From Chlorobiota bacterium (lineage in GTDB: Bacteria > Bacteroidota > Ignavibacteria > Kapaibacteriales > NICIL-2): 64,000 bases of DNA. The stretch lies in contig JAOAGY010000006.1 in NCBI GenBank assembly GCA_026415505.1, forward strand, positions 1 through 64,000, given 5' to 3'. A program made the translations under genes and the position numbers. This document shows positions 1-10,161 of this stretch, piece after piece (position 1 is the stretch's first letter; every line of letters starts with the position of its first letter). Under the pieces are notes generated by a model. The model saw only the letters and a list, made by a program, of their open reading frames with translations. It ran no database searches and had not been told where the DNA came from.

Positions 1-34
1 AAAAGAGTGCGGCGATTACTGCGAGGATACGCAT
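1..34 (-). CDS. 5' end of a secreted protein gene running off the left edge (starts MRILAVIAALF...)
   Basis: Reverse-strand ATG at 34 followed by a signal-peptide-like start; only about 11 codons are visible. Confidence 0.4.
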   Translation of the reverse strand, partial: MRILAVIAALF

Positions 35-97
35 TGTGTGTGCTGCAGGATAATTCAACATAACACGACAAAAATGGGGAGACCTCTTGTGCATAGA

Positions 98-135
98 TGT
101 ACAATACAACGCTGGACGCGGTACAAAATTGTACC
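98..135 (-). promoter_or_regulatory. Operator-like palindrome pair (TGTACA ... GGTACAAAATTGTACC)
   Basis: Perfect 16-bp palindrome at 120-135 upstream of the minus-strand gene leaving the window. Confidence 0.55.
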
Positions 136-238
136 AACAATCACCGCTGCACTTCTGCTCACCGTGCAATGCTAACTTTGCGTGCGGTGCCGACTTCGGG
201 CGGTACGAACGACGACACACTTTCGGTAGCAGCACTGG

Positions 239-1270
239 ATGCAACAAAAACTGGTCACTATCGAGCGGCATATCGCCGAGCAACAGCAGCAATTTCCACA
301 AGCAACTGGTGAATTCTCCCGTATTCTGCGGGATCTGACCTTGGCGCTTCGCATTATTGCCCGCGATGTGCGACGTGCTGGACTAACGGACCTGCTCGGC
401 TCAACACGTGTGGTTAACATTCATGGCGATGAAGTCCGCAAACTTGACGAGCTGGCACATGATGTGATCTTCAGGGCAATGGATCACGGGGGGCATCTCT
501 GCGTGATGGCATCGGAAGAAGCCGAAGGCTTGATCCATATACCTTCGAACTACCGCCGCGGTAAGTACGTGATGGTCTTTGACCCACTCGACGGTTCGTC
601 GAATATTGATGCGAACATCACTATCGGGACAATTTTCTCGATCTACCGTCGGCTTGATGAATCGCTCGACACACCAGGCACACTGGAAGACATCCTGCAA
701 CCAGGCTATAAGCAGGTGTGCGCAGGTTACGCCGTCTATGGCAGTAGCACACAGCTCGTGTACACTACCGGCATGGGTGTGGACATTTTTACGTTCGATC
801 CGACAATCGGTGAGTTCTTGCTCTCGCATCCACAGGTGCGCATTCCCCTATGCGGCTCTGTGTACAGCGTCAACGAAGGCAGCCGGCATCTATGGGACGA
901 GCGGCTGCAGGAATACATCGAATATCTTAAGACACCCTCTGCCGACAAGCATCGGCCCTATTCGCTGCGCTACGTGGGGACAGCTGTTGCCGATGTGCAT
1001 CGGACGCTGCTCTACGGTGGCATTTTCATGTATCCCGGGAATCGAAAGAATCCTGACGGCAAGCTGCGCCTGATCTACGAGGTTAATCCGTTGGCAAAAA
1101 TTATCACCGAAGCTGGTGGGTATGCTTCCAACGGCCCCTGCAACATTCTCCATATTGAGCCCCGCGACATTCATCAGCGTACACCAGTGTTCATGGGCAG
1201 TAGCGAGGACGTTACCGAACTCGAGCAGTTCCTGCGCGGAGAGCATCCGTTCCAGCATACACATGGGTAA
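239..1270 (+). CDS. fbp: Fructose-1,6-bisphosphatase class I
   Basis: 343-aa ORF with FBPase motifs, e.g. VMVFDPLDGSSNIDANITIGTIFSIY. Confidence 0.95.
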   Translation: MQQKLVTIERHIAEQQQQFPQATGEFSRILRDLTLALRIIARDVRRAGLTDLLGSTRVVNIHGDEVRKLDELAHDVIFRAMDHGGHLCVMASEEAEGLIHIPSNYRRGKYVMVFDPLDGSSNIDANITIGTIFSIYRRLDESLDTPGTLEDILQPGYKQVCAGYAVYGSSTQLVYTTGMGVDIFTFDPTIGEFLLSHPQVRIPLCGSVYSVNEGSRHLWDERLQEYIEYLKTPSADKHRPYSLRYVGTAVADVHRTLLYGGIFMYPGNRKNPDGKLRLIYEVNPLAKIITEAGGYASNGPCNILHIEPRDIHQRTPVFMGSSEDVTELEQFLRGEHPFQHTHG

Positions 1271-2678
1271 CCCCTTTCGCCAGTTAGCCAGGGATTCGGT
1301 TGTCTATGGCTTGAGCACAGTCGTTCAGCGACTGCTGACGTTTCTTCTGACCCCACTGTACACAAATGTGCTCACACCTGCTGAACTTGGGGATGTTGCA
1401 CAGCTCTACTCACTGATGGCACTGGCGAGTGTACTCGCTACGTCAGGTTTTGAGCAAGCATTTATGCGTTACTGGGTCGAGGATGATAAGCGCCGCGGGG
1501 TGATTACACACGCCGTTGGCGGAGTCGCTACTGTCGCTGTACTCATCGCAGGGATCGGAGCAGCCGCAGCACCGGTAATTGCATCGAGTCTTGTGCTGTC
1601 GAGCACCAGGGGTGCGGCACTGGTGCGACTAGCGTTTGCTATCGTCGCACTCGATGCAGTGGCTACAATTCCTTTGGCGATGCTTCGGATGGAGCGTCGG
1701 GCAATGCTTTTTGCATCCCTGCGTGTGCTATCGGTTGTTGTCAACGTTGCCTTCAACATCCTGCTTGTATCGCTCTGGCAATGGGGCGTTGATGGGGTAA
1801 TGATCGCTGGGTTGGTCTCGTCGCTGGTAGCGTCACTGTTAGCAACACCGTTGGTGTTACCACACATTGGAGGATCTTTTGACCGCACTATGCTCGGCAT
1901 TTTGCTGCGTTTTGGGCTGCCGACTGTACCAGCGTCACTTGCAGCAATGATCGTGCAAGTCGCCGATCGTCCGATTCTCGGATGGCTTGCCGGCGGTACG
2001 TCAGTCGGCATTTACAATGCTAACTATCGGCTTGCTATTCCGATGATGCTGGCAGTGTCGGTATTCGAAACAGCATGGCGCCCACTCTATCTGCAGCATG
2101 CCAGCGACTCAGATATCGGTACATTGTTAGCACGTGCGATGCGATATTTCATCGCAGGTGCTACGGCACTGTTTACCATCGTGACGCTGTTCATTGGCGA
2201 TGTGGTGGCAATACCGATCGGTAGCGGCCACCTCATCGGCGCACAATACTGGAGCGGTCTGGGTGTGGTCCCCATCGTCATGGCTGGCTACATCGCGCTG
2301 GGACTTATCACAACAATGGTGGCAAGCATCCTTATCACCAAACGGACGACGCTTCTACCCCTCATCTACGGTATAGCTGCACTGACGAACGTCGTGCTTA
2401 ACGTTTTGCTGATTCCGTTGCTTGGATACATCGGTGCAGCATGGGCAACGTTTGGCGCGTATGCCGTTGGAGCAGTTGCAACGTCCTTCCTATCGCGGCG
2501 CGTACTTGCAGTGCCCTATCCGTGGTGGAGCATTGTCCAGGCGGCAGGCATATGTATTGCTGTCGGTATTGTGAATACCCTGTTCCCCCAACAGGGGATG
2601 CTGTGGGTAAAAGCCGTTGCAGCACTGGCTGCGTGTGGTGGTGCATATTGGATCGGGAGGTTCAACGCCACTCGTTGA
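1263..2678 (+). CDS. Polysaccharide/oligosaccharide flippase (MATE/MOP superfamily)
   Basis: Multi-TM protein starting MGNPFRQLARDSVVYGLSTVVQRLLTFLLTPLYTN; ATG overlaps the fbp stop (ATGGGTAA). Confidence 0.85.
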   Translation: MGNPFRQLARDSVVYGLSTVVQRLLTFLLTPLYTNVLTPAELGDVAQLYSLMALASVLATSGFEQAFMRYWVEDDKRRGVITHAVGGVATVAVLIAGIGAAAAPVIASSLVLSSTRGAALVRLAFAIVALDAVATIPLAMLRMERRAMLFASLRVLSVVVNVAFNILLVSLWQWGVDGVMIAGLVSSLVASLLATPLVLPHIGGSFDRTMLGILLRFGLPTVPASLAAMIVQVADRPILGWLAGGTSVGIYNANYRLAIPMMLAVSVFETAWRPLYLQHASDSDIGTLLARAMRYFIAGATALFTIVTLFIGDVVAIPIGSGHLIGAQYWSGLGVVPIVMAGYIALGLITTMVASILITKRTTLLPLIYGIAALTNVVLNVLLIPLLGYIGAAWATFGAYAVGAVATSFLSRRVLAVPYPWWSIVQAAGICIAVGIVNTLFPQQGMLWVKAVAALAACGGAYWIGRFNATR

Positions 2679-2845
2679 GCAGCATCCGGGGAATCTGCCA
2701 GGATTACAAAGACCCTGCCATCGCGTGGCACGCATTCGAGTAAAAACGTCCGGAATACAGCATCGATGCAGCGTTGGCACGGTTTTCCTTCCTTACCGCA
2801 CGAGTTCATACAAAGTATGTTTCACCAATCATCAGGAGGTTTGCT

Positions 2846-3292
2846 ATGACGCTGGTCAAATTCAATCCGTTCGAAGGTTTCGACAGCCTGGTTCGTCGAA
2901 TGAACGAATGGATGAGCGATGTGGAACGCTCGCTTGCGGGCAATGGCGACGCGCCAGTTACACTTGTGCCACGAGTGGACATCTCGGAAGACAATGCGAA
3001 CTTCTACGTTAGTGCAGAGCTTCCGGGCATCCCCAAAGAAGCCATCAAGGTCAACATCAGCGACGATGGTGTGCTGACTATCAGCGGCGAAAAGAAGCAT
3101 GAAGAAAAACAAGAAGACAAGAACTTCTACCGCATCGAGCGCCGCTATGGAACATTCACACGATCGTTCACGCTGCCGGAAAACGTCAAGCGGGATGCCA
3201 TAAGCGCGCGGTATGAAAACGGTGTTTTACACCTAACATTGCCTAAGCAAGAACCAGCACAACCGAAGGTAACCGAAGTGCCCATCTCATAA
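2846..3292 (+). CDS. Small heat shock protein, Hsp20/alpha-crystallin family
   Basis: Alpha-crystallin domain (PRVDISEDNANFYVSAELPGIPKEAIKVNISDDGVLTISGEKK); AGGAGGT Shine-Dalgarno at 2834-2840. Confidence 0.95.
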   Translation: MTLVKFNPFEGFDSLVRRMNEWMSDVERSLAGNGDAPVTLVPRVDISEDNANFYVSAELPGIPKEAIKVNISDDGVLTISGEKKHEEKQEDKNFYRIERRYGTFTRSFTLPENVKRDAISARYENGVLHLTLPKQEPAQPKVTEVPIS

Positions 3293-3317
3293 AAGATGGC
3301 ACAGTGGGGACTCCGGG

Positions 3318-3349
3318 AAAAAACGGGCGCCATCGGCGCCCGTTTTTTA
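3318..3349. terminator. Bidirectional intrinsic terminator between convergent hsp20 and asnS
   Basis: AAAAAACGGGCGCC-ATC-GGCGCCCGTTTTTT; the asnS stop codon lies in the T-run. Confidence 0.85.
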
Positions 3350-4702
3350 TGGAACGATCCGATAAATCATACGTGGGAATGGGATCACCTCACGAATGTG
3401 TTCGGCACCGGTGATCCACTTGACCGTGCGCTCTACCCCCAGCCCGAAACCGCTGTGCGGCACACTGCCGTACTTCCGTAAATCGAGGTACCATTGGAAG
3501 GCATCCTCCGGAAGATGTTCCTGGCGGATGCGTTCGAGCAAACGGTCGTAGTCGTCTTCCCGTTGCGAGCCACCGATGATCTCGCCACCACCTTCCGGCG
3601 CAAGCATGTCCATTGCGAGAACCACACGGGGATCATCGGGGTCGCGCTTCATATAGAACGCTTTGACATCGGCAGGATAACGGTAAATGATGCAGGGTTT
3701 ATCGAACTGCTCCATGATAGCTTCTTCTTGCGGCGCACCGAAATCTTCACCCCAGGGGAAATCCAACTGCGATTCGGTGCCATCGGGATTTTTTTTGACG
3801 AGCTTGACACCGCGCGAGCGCAGATACTCGACCGCATCGGTATAACTCATGCGATAGAACGGTCGGCGTACTTTCTCGAGCTTACTTGTATCTCGACCCA
3901 GTACAGCCAATTCGCGTTGGCAAGTACGCAAGACTGATTGCACGATGTACTCGACGAGGTCTTCAGCAAGGTCCATGGTGTCGTCCAGATTGAAAAATGC
4001 CATTTCTGGTTCGACCATCCAAAATTCGGTCAGATGGCGTCGGGTCTTGGAGCGTTCAGCGCGGAAAGTTGGTCCGAACGTATAGACACGTCCAAGAGCC
4101 ATGGCACTGGCTTCGGCGTAGAGCTGCCCTGATTGCGATAGGTACGCTTTGCCAAGATCAAAATATTCAGTTTCAAAGAGTGTACTTGTCCCTTCGCAGG
4201 CATTGGGTGTCAGTATTGGCGAGTCAGCAAGGACAAAGCCATTGGAGTCGAAAAACTCCCGAATCGCGCGCACAACAGCCGCACGAATGCGCATAATTGC
4301 CCACTGCCGCTGCGACCGCAGCCACAAGTGACGATGCTCCATCAAAAACTCGATGCCGTGTTCCTTCGGTGTAATGGGATACTGCTCGGGCGGAATGTGG
4401 TAAATCCACAGGTCGCTGACATCTACTTCCACACCCCCCGGCGCACGCTGGTCGGCACGAACGGTGCCACGAATGCCGAAGGAGGCTTCCTGGACGAGCT
4501 TTTTTGCGCGCTCGAACACTTCTTCCGCCACATTCGGCTTGAAGAGCACGCACTGGACGATGCCGGTGCCGTCGCGGAGTTTGATGAATTGGAGCTTGCC
4601 CTTTTCGGTGCGATCGTGTGCCCAACCCCGCAAGGTGACTTCGCTGCCGACAAGCTTCGGCAGGTGCTCGACGTAGGTGTACGTTTTGTAACGTGACTGC
4701 AT
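3347..4702 (-). CDS. asnS: Asparaginyl-tRNA synthetase
   Basis: 451 aa; N-terminal OB fold and class II motifs (FGPTFRAERSKTRRHLTEFWMVEPEM, GFGLGVERTVKWITG). Confidence 0.95.
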   Translation of the reverse strand: MQSRYKTYTYVEHLPKLVGSEVTLRGWAHDRTEKGKLQFIKLRDGTGIVQCVLFKPNVAEEVFERAKKLVQEASFGIRGTVRADQRAPGGVEVDVSDLWIYHIPPEQYPITPKEHGIEFLMEHRHLWLRSQRQWAIMRIRAAVVRAIREFFDSNGFVLADSPILTPNACEGTSTLFETEYFDLGKAYLSQSGQLYAEASAMALGRVYTFGPTFRAERSKTRRHLTEFWMVEPEMAFFNLDDTMDLAEDLVEYIVQSVLRTCQRELAVLGRDTSKLEKVRRPFYRMSYTDAVEYLRSRGVKLVKKNPDGTESQLDFPWGEDFGAPQEEAIMEQFDKPCIIYRYPADVKAFYMKRDPDDPRVVLAMDMLAPEGGGEIIGGSQREDDYDRLLERIRQEHLPEDAFQWYLDLRKYGSVPHSGFGLGVERTVKWITGAEHIREVIPFPRMIYRIVP

Positions 4703-4779
4703 GGACGTTCGATGCCAGTGAAAACAACGAGCGCGAAATTACTGCCCGCCTGTTGCGGCTGCCGCGATGTCGAGACAGG

Positions 4780-5245
4780 TTCAGCATGACGAAACAAAAA
4801 CGCGATGAGATGCTGAAAACGAGTTCAGCATGACAAACAGTGGACGTACACTCGACGAATGCCTGTCACCCTGAACTTGTTTCAGGGTCTTCGTCCCTCG
4901 CTGTCACCGCGAACTTGTTTCGGGGTCTCCCTGCATTAGATGCCGAAACGAGTTCAGCATGACAGACACACGCCTTCCACGTCACCCCGAACTTGTTTCG
5001 GGGTCTCCCTGCATTAGATGCCGAAACGAGTTCGGCATGACGAGCAGGAGTGCGGAGAGATGCTGAAAACGAGTTCAGCATGACAGGCATACGCCTTCCA
5101 CGTCACCCCGAACTTGTTTCGGGGTCTCATCCTCCTTGTTGTCACCCTGAACTTGTTTCAGGGTCTCAACCAAAGATGCTGAAACGAGTTCGGCATGACG
5201 AGCAGGAGTGCGGAGAGATGCTGAAACGAGTTCAGCATGACCCGA
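4780..5245. repeat. Palindromic repeat cluster A (ATGCTGAA..TTCAGCAT and ACCCTGAA..TTCAGGGT families)
   Basis: About ten copies of roughly 25-bp inverted repeats such as GTCACCCTGAACTTGTTTCAGGGTCT and GATGCTGAAACGAGTTCAGCATGAC. Confidence 0.95.
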
Positions 5246-5279
5246 CTGGCTGTGCGATATATTTGCTGCATCACCGATT

Positions 5280-5669
5280 ATGATCCGATCGTGCATGGCG
5301 TGGCGAGGATTGCTTACGATTGTGCTACTGGTCATCTCGAATACATTCATGACGTTTGCCTGGTACGGGCATCTTCGTTACAGTGGTCGGCTCGAAGCCG
5401 GTCGGTTCGGTATCGTAGGTATTGTACTGCTGAGCTGGATGATTGCGCTTTTCGAATATGCTTTTATGATTCCCGCTAACCGGATCGGCTATATCGGTAC
5501 CGGAGGACCCTTCACGATGGTGCAGCTTCGCGCGATACAGGAAGCAGTCAGTCTGACTGTCTTTGCAGTGATTGCGACGACGGTTTTTGGAACGATGCGG
5601 CTGCAATGGAATCACCTGGTGGGCTTTGTGTTGCTCGTCGCGGCAGTGTACTTTATCTTCCGGACTTGA
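5280..5669 (+). CDS. DMT-like small membrane protein, DUF486-type
   Basis: 129 aa, four TM segments; NTFMTFAWYGHLRY ... FEYAFMIPANRIGY. Confidence 0.75.
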   Translation: MIRSCMAWRGLLTIVLLVISNTFMTFAWYGHLRYSGRLEAGRFGIVGIVLLSWMIALFEYAFMIPANRIGYIGTGGPFTMVQLRAIQEAVSLTVFAVIATTVFGTMRLQWNHLVGFVLLVAAVYFIFRT

Positions 5670-5670
5670 C

Positions 5671-6114
5671 GTGGAGTTTTCGGACGATACGCTGGCGGTA
5701 ATCGCCTATCTGCAGCAGTACAGCGGCGACAATCTCCGTAAGGCGGAGGATATGGCGATCGTACTGGAATTGTGCGCACAGCAGCAAAACGCCGAGCTTG
5801 CTCAGCGCATCATTACCAGCGGTGCTGCACTATGGCGTATCTATCGTGCCTTACGGCGAATGCGTCGCGGCGACGAGGGATATCGCCAGCTCGAAGACGA
5901 GTTCACCGCGCAAGCCAATCTGTTTCGCGTCAGTATCGCCGAATCACTGGCTGCAACGGATGAAATGCCGATCCTGGAGCGCTTTCAGGCAGTGTATCTG
6001 GAATTGACAACCGGTGCGCTACGCAATATCGTTGATTTCGCGCATGATTTTTCGTACCTCAAGCAGCTCCAAAACGAGCAGCGGTGGGGTGGTCGTTCAT
6101 CACCTACTTCGTGA
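5671..6114 (+). CDS. Hypothetical protein
   Basis: ORF with GTG start directly after the upstream stop; soluble helical protein. Confidence 0.6.
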   Translation: MEFSDDTLAVIAYLQQYSGDNLRKAEDMAIVLELCAQQQNAELAQRIITSGAALWRIYRALRRMRRGDEGYRQLEDEFTAQANLFRVSIAESLAATDEMPILERFQAVYLELTTGALRNIVDFAHDFSYLKQLQNEQRWGGRSSPTS

Positions 6115-6117
6115 ACC

Positions 6118-7017
6118 ATGACGAAAGGTATCGTTCTCGCTGGAGGCAGCGGTACGCGACTCTATCCGATGACCGCTGTGCAGAGCAAACAATTGCAACC
6201 CGTTTACGACAAACCGATGATTTACTATCCGCTGGCGACCCTGATGCTGGCGGGTATTCGCGACATCTTGATCATCTCGACGCCGCACGACACGCCGAAT
6301 ATCGAGCGACTGCTCGGCGATGGGCACCGCTGGGGAATTCGCCTTCGTTATGCAGTTCAGCCAGCACCGCGCGGCATTGCCGAAGCGTTCATCATCGGTG
6401 CGGAATTCATCGGTAACGATCAGGTGTGCTTGATTCTGGGCGACAACCTTTTCTATGGCAAACTCGACTTTCTTCGCCGCGGCATCGCTACCAACGAGGG
6501 CGCGACGATCTTTGCCTATCGTGTCGGCGATCCTGAGCGCTACGGCGTCGTCGAGTTCGCTCCCGATGGTCGTGTGTTGAGCATCGAAGAAAAACCATCG
6601 CGCCCGCGTTCTCACTATGCGATTCCTGGTGTGTACGTATTCGCTCCGGATGTCGTCGAACATGCCCTGCGCCTCGAACCGAGCACACGCGGAGAATTGG
6701 AGATCACCGACCTACACCGTGTGTATCTGGAACGGGGACGGCTACGAGCGGAAATCATCGGTCGTGGTGTTGCGTGGCTCGATACCGGCACGCCCGAATC
6801 ATTGCTCGAGGCGAGTTTGTTCATCCATGCTATCGAAAAACGGCAGGGACTGAAAATTGCTTGCTTGGAAGAAATAGCGCTCTACGAAGGGTTCATTACC
6901 TTGGAGCAGTTCGTCGAGAGCGTCCAGCAGCTACCGAACTGTGCGTACCGGCAGTACTGCATGCGAATCGCCGAAGAAGCAACTACGCTCGTTGGTGAGC
7001 GAGCGACGTCGAACTAA
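6118..7017 (+). CDS. rmlA: Glucose-1-phosphate thymidylyltransferase
   Basis: MTKGIVLAGGSGTRLYPMTAVQSKQLQPVYDKPMIYYPLATLMLAGI. Confidence 0.95.
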   Translation: MTKGIVLAGGSGTRLYPMTAVQSKQLQPVYDKPMIYYPLATLMLAGIRDILIISTPHDTPNIERLLGDGHRWGIRLRYAVQPAPRGIAEAFIIGAEFIGNDQVCLILGDNLFYGKLDFLRRGIATNEGATIFAYRVGDPERYGVVEFAPDGRVLSIEEKPSRPRSHYAIPGVYVFAPDVVEHALRLEPSTRGELEITDLHRVYLERGRLRAEIIGRGVAWLDTGTPESLLEASLFIHAIEKRQGLKIACLEEIALYEGFITLEQFVESVQQLPNCAYRQYCMRIAEEATTLVGERATSN

Positions 7018-8216
7018 TCCTTGTACGGATCGAAATCGGTGTCGCCTGCCATCGCCACGCCAAGAGGATAGAGCGTCCAGAGTATGCGGATCGTTCCCTC
7101 GTGGCGGGCGAGTACTTCGCGCAGCGGTTTGTAGCACTGCGGGGCTTCGTCGGCACCGCCGCCGCGCAGCTCGATACCCTGCTGGCGAAGTCGCTTTTTG
7201 ACCTGCTCGAAATCGACCAAGCCGGGCGAAACTTGCTCCCACCGTCCGCGTCGCCAGCGTCGCTTGCCGGCAGCTTGCGTGCGGCTCATCGTGCGTCCGG
7301 CTCCGTGCACCGTCGTGAACAGCGCCTTTCGGGCAGCTTCGGTATCGGTACCCTCGACGATGACGGCAATGTCGCCCATCGTCGAACCGATGAACGATGC
7401 TTGACCGGGGAATGCAGGCGTGCAGCCTTTCCGCACGACCCACCATTTTTGTCCGAAGTGCTCCTCGCGCCAGAGGAAGTTGTGGTGATTGTGCACCGAG
7501 TACGTCGCACGAGCTCCCAAAATGTCGAGCACGGTTTCGACGACAATGTCGCGTCCAGCATACGCGTATTCACCGGCAAGCTCGATAGCAGCCAAGTAAT
7601 CTTGTCCGAGCTCCGACCAAGCATCGAAGAGAATCGGCGGTGCGTCCATCGAGCCTTCCGAGACGCGATCGTCGAACGAATGTCCTTGCGAGAGTGCGAT
7701 GAAACCCATGGTCGTTCGATGACCGAAGCCGCGTGAACCGAAATGCACCGCGACCCAGAGCCAGCCGTCGTCGTCCCGGAAAAGATCGACGTAATGATTG
7801 CCACCGCCGACGGTGCCGAGCTGTTCGGCTGCGAGCGGAAGCAGTTTGCGCTGGGGTTTGAAATCGGCATGGGCGATGCGATCGAGAACGGGATGATCCA
7901 CCGGCGTTTTGCTTTTGCGACCGACCCCGAACGAGATGCGGCGAACGATTTCGTCCATCGCACGGGCGATGTCCACGTCGGCTGCTTGGATATCGGTGCG
8001 AACGGCTTTGTTGCCGCACGCAATGTCGAAGCCGACACCGGAGAGCGAGATTTTGTCGCGATAGGCGACGGCTCCACCGATGGGATGCCGATAGCCGTGA
8101 TGAGCGTCGGCATTGAGCACGCCGATGTCGCCTTCGCCGACGCACCGCTCCATCTGCTCGATAGCAGTGCGGTCAATGATGTCGCGTCCGAAGACAGTGA
8201 TCGCTTTCTCTGGCAT
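7014..8216 (-). CDS. rtcB: RtcB-family RNA ligase
   Basis: Motifs GVGFDIACGNKAVRTD, GGGNHYVD, GSRGFGH, VHNHHNF, VHGAGR; likely start MPEKAITVFGRD at 8216 rather than 8402. Confidence 0.9.
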   Translation of the reverse strand: MPEKAITVFGRDIIDRTAIEQMERCVGEGDIGVLNADAHHGYRHPIGGAVAYRDKISLSGVGFDIACGNKAVRTDIQAADVDIARAMDEIVRRISFGVGRKSKTPVDHPVLDRIAHADFKPQRKLLPLAAEQLGTVGGGNHYVDLFRDDDGWLWVAVHFGSRGFGHRTTMGFIALSQGHSFDDRVSEGSMDAPPILFDAWSELGQDYLAAIELAGEYAYAGRDIVVETVLDILGARATYSVHNHHNFLWREEHFGQKWWVVRKGCTPAFPGQASFIGSTMGDIAVIVEGTDTEAARKALFTTVHGAGRTMSRTQAAGKRRWRRGRWEQVSPGLVDFEQVKKRLRQQGIELRGGGADEAPQCYKPLREVLARHEGTIRILWTLYPLGVAMAGDTDFDPYKD

Positions 8217-8286
8217 GGCTGCAATGGTTCCGAATGTTCCGAGAAACTTCCGAAAGCATAAGACGAAATCGGAGGGACGATCGCGA

Positions 8287-8333
8287 TTGCGTAATTTGCT
8301 CTTGCAGCAGAAGGGGCAAGTAGCGGCGGTACG
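8287..8333 (+). repeat. Direct repeat copy 1, promoter-like element upstream of the 8402 gene
   Basis: TTGCGTAATTTGCTCTTGCAGCAGAAGGG; near-identical to 11604-11632. Confidence 0.8.
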
Positions 8334-8401
8334 GAAGCGATCGCTTTTGTGCCGAAATCGTGTGTGTTGTGCGATTGTCTCGGTCATTGGTGAGGTGAAC
8401 A

Positions 8402-10159
8402 ATGGAAGATTCGATCCTGCAGAGCGATTCGTGGTTGCTCGATCTCGCCGTGGGAGTGCTTGTCTTCGCTTTCGTCGCGATAGCGCTGGTGTTTCTCTGC
8501 TACTACATGCTCTACCCGTTTTTCTCCACCGTCGAAGAAACGCTCAGACGCTGGATTGGGCGCAAAAAGGAAGAGCATCAGCAGCGAACGCAGCGGGACG
8601 ACGATACGTTCACCGACGAGCTCAGCGATTTTGCCAAGGATCATTCGCTCGTGCGCGTCCAAACAGTACAAGCCGACTTCGCTGCCCATTCGATCGGCGA
8701 CGCTATGGCGCAACAGTGCAAGCAGATGCACGAAGAGATCGGAGCGGTCGCCAAGCTTCAAGGCGAGATCAAGCATACTCTCGGGCAACTCAAGGAAGCA
8801 GTTGTCAAGCTCGTCAAGTCATACCAACAATTTACCCTCGTTCAAGCGGAGCTTCCCTCCATCATCAGCCATGAGCTGAGCAAGCGAGGGAATACTTTCG
8901 TACTCGTCGTGTTGGGGATACTGCTGGTGGGGTTGATTACGGTCAATACCGGTCTGCTCAGCAGAATACTCGTCGAGCACGGGATCGTCCCGGAGCGATA
9001 CAAGCTACTGGGTGTTCCGCTGTCTTATGTTTTTGCGATTCTGCTGACGTTGGTCGAAGCAGGCACCGGTGCTGCATTCGACTCCCTCAGGAATCAAGCC
9101 AAAGAAGAAAGCGGCAAGCCGCTCAGAGCATTCCTGATGTTGCCGATAATTCTCGTGTTGGCAGGAATCGAGGGCTATTTCTATTCCCGCATCGGGGACG
9201 ACAAAAGCATCGTTCACCTGCCATTGTTCGGTACCCTTCCCGAAAGCGACATCTACTTTCTGTGGGGCATGGCACTGGTCATCGTTCTCGCCATACTCGG
9301 CAACAGTGTCTTTTCCACGGGGATGAAAGTCTTCAAGGGCTATTCGCTGCGCCGGTTCAATGCTCTCGTCGAGAGGTTCTTGGAACGTAGCGGCAAAATC
9401 GAGAAAACATTTGGTATGGTGCAAGAGAACATCGCCAGCTTGTCGGATCGGCTGCAGGCTGTCGGCATAGACGTCTGCGACCTCGAAGCGAAAGCCGGCG
9501 ATCTTGTGGGATTGATCGGGGGCATCGAACAATCCGCTCCACAGAAAGCCGAACTTGTGAGCCAGCAGCTTTCGCTGCAGGATGTCCGTTCGATCGTCAC
9601 AAAGGTCGTCATCTGGATTTTCGCCGGATTCGGATTGATCGTGATCGGCTTGCCGTTGCTCTTTTTCGTGTTTTCTGCGTTCTTCTCCGATAGGCTCGTT
9701 GTCATCGGAGTTGCATTGGGCATTGCGGTTCTGAGCGGACTGATCGGCCACCAACTCGGCAAAGTGCACGCAAAAGTGTACATCGGTACGAAAAACAGCG
9801 AACAGCATATCGAACTTATCGAAAGCCCGAGGTTGACGATAATCGCGGGGCTGATGTTGATCGCAGTCTTTGCGATTACTGCTTTTGTGCTCCTTCAATC
9901 CCTGCCGATCGAGCTCGTTGTCTTGACAGCGGTGATGTGCAGCTCGATCGCCGTCGCCGGATGGCAAATTTCCCTGCACGAGGAATTTCTGCGACTGGGC
10001 TTGAGGAAAAGCGGCATCTTGCTTCGGATGGTGATCCGGTGGGTGCAACTGGCTATCGTGACGGTGTTCCATGGCATGATCCTCGTCGGCAAGTACGTGG
10101 TGTACATGTTCGCGCTGCCGCTGTCGAGTACAGCCGAAACGAAACAATCGAGCGCGTGA
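8402..10159 (+). CDS. Polytopic membrane protein with internal coiled-coil/linker regions, unknown function
   Basis: 585 aa; several hydrophobic segments (VLVFAFVAIALVFLCYYMLY, FVLVVLGILLVGLITVN, IWIFAGFGLIVIGLPLLFFVFSAFF, etc.). Confidence 0.8.
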   Translation: MEDSILQSDSWLLDLAVGVLVFAFVAIALVFLCYYMLYPFFSTVEETLRRWIGRKKEEHQQRTQRDDDTFTDELSDFAKDHSLVRVQTVQADFAAHSIGDAMAQQCKQMHEEIGAVAKLQGEIKHTLGQLKEAVVKLVKSYQQFTLVQAELPSIISHELSKRGNTFVLVVLGILLVGLITVNTGLLSRILVEHGIVPERYKLLGVPLSYVFAILLTLVEAGTGAAFDSLRNQAKEESGKPLRAFLMLPIILVLAGIEGYFYSRIGDDKSIVHLPLFGTLPESDIYFLWGMALVIVLAILGNSVFSTGMKVFKGYSLRRFNALVERFLERSGKIEKTFGMVQENIASLSDRLQAVGIDVCDLEAKAGDLVGLIGGIEQSAPQKAELVSQQLSLQDVRSIVTKVVIWIFAGFGLIVIGLPLLFFVFSAFFSDRLVVIGVALGIAVLSGLIGHQLGKVHAKVYIGTKNSEQHIELIESPRLTIIAGLMLIAVFAITAFVLLQSLPIELVVLTAVMCSSIAVAGWQISLHEEFLRLGLRKSGILLRMVIRWVQLAIVTVFHGMILVGKYVVYMFALPLSSTAETKQSSA

Positions 10160-10161
10160 CC

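Noticed and set aside
5050-5350. ORFs such as ...RHPELVSGSH...MLKRVQHD / HAELVSAS...
   Set aside because: Translations of the palindromic repeats; recurring PELVSGS/MLKRVQHD strings are a known type of spurious ORF.
8217-8402. N-terminal extension of RtcB (MFTSPMTETIAQ...TCPFCCKSKLRN...)
   Set aside because: Begins before the conserved RtcB start MPEKAITVFGRD and reads through the promoter-like direct repeat; the CxxCC-like string arises from that repeat.
9005-10147. Long antisense ORF (380 aa) opposite the membrane-protein gene
   Set aside because: Low-complexity His/Gln/Asp-rich composition typical of antisense reading; the sense strand has coherent TM structure.
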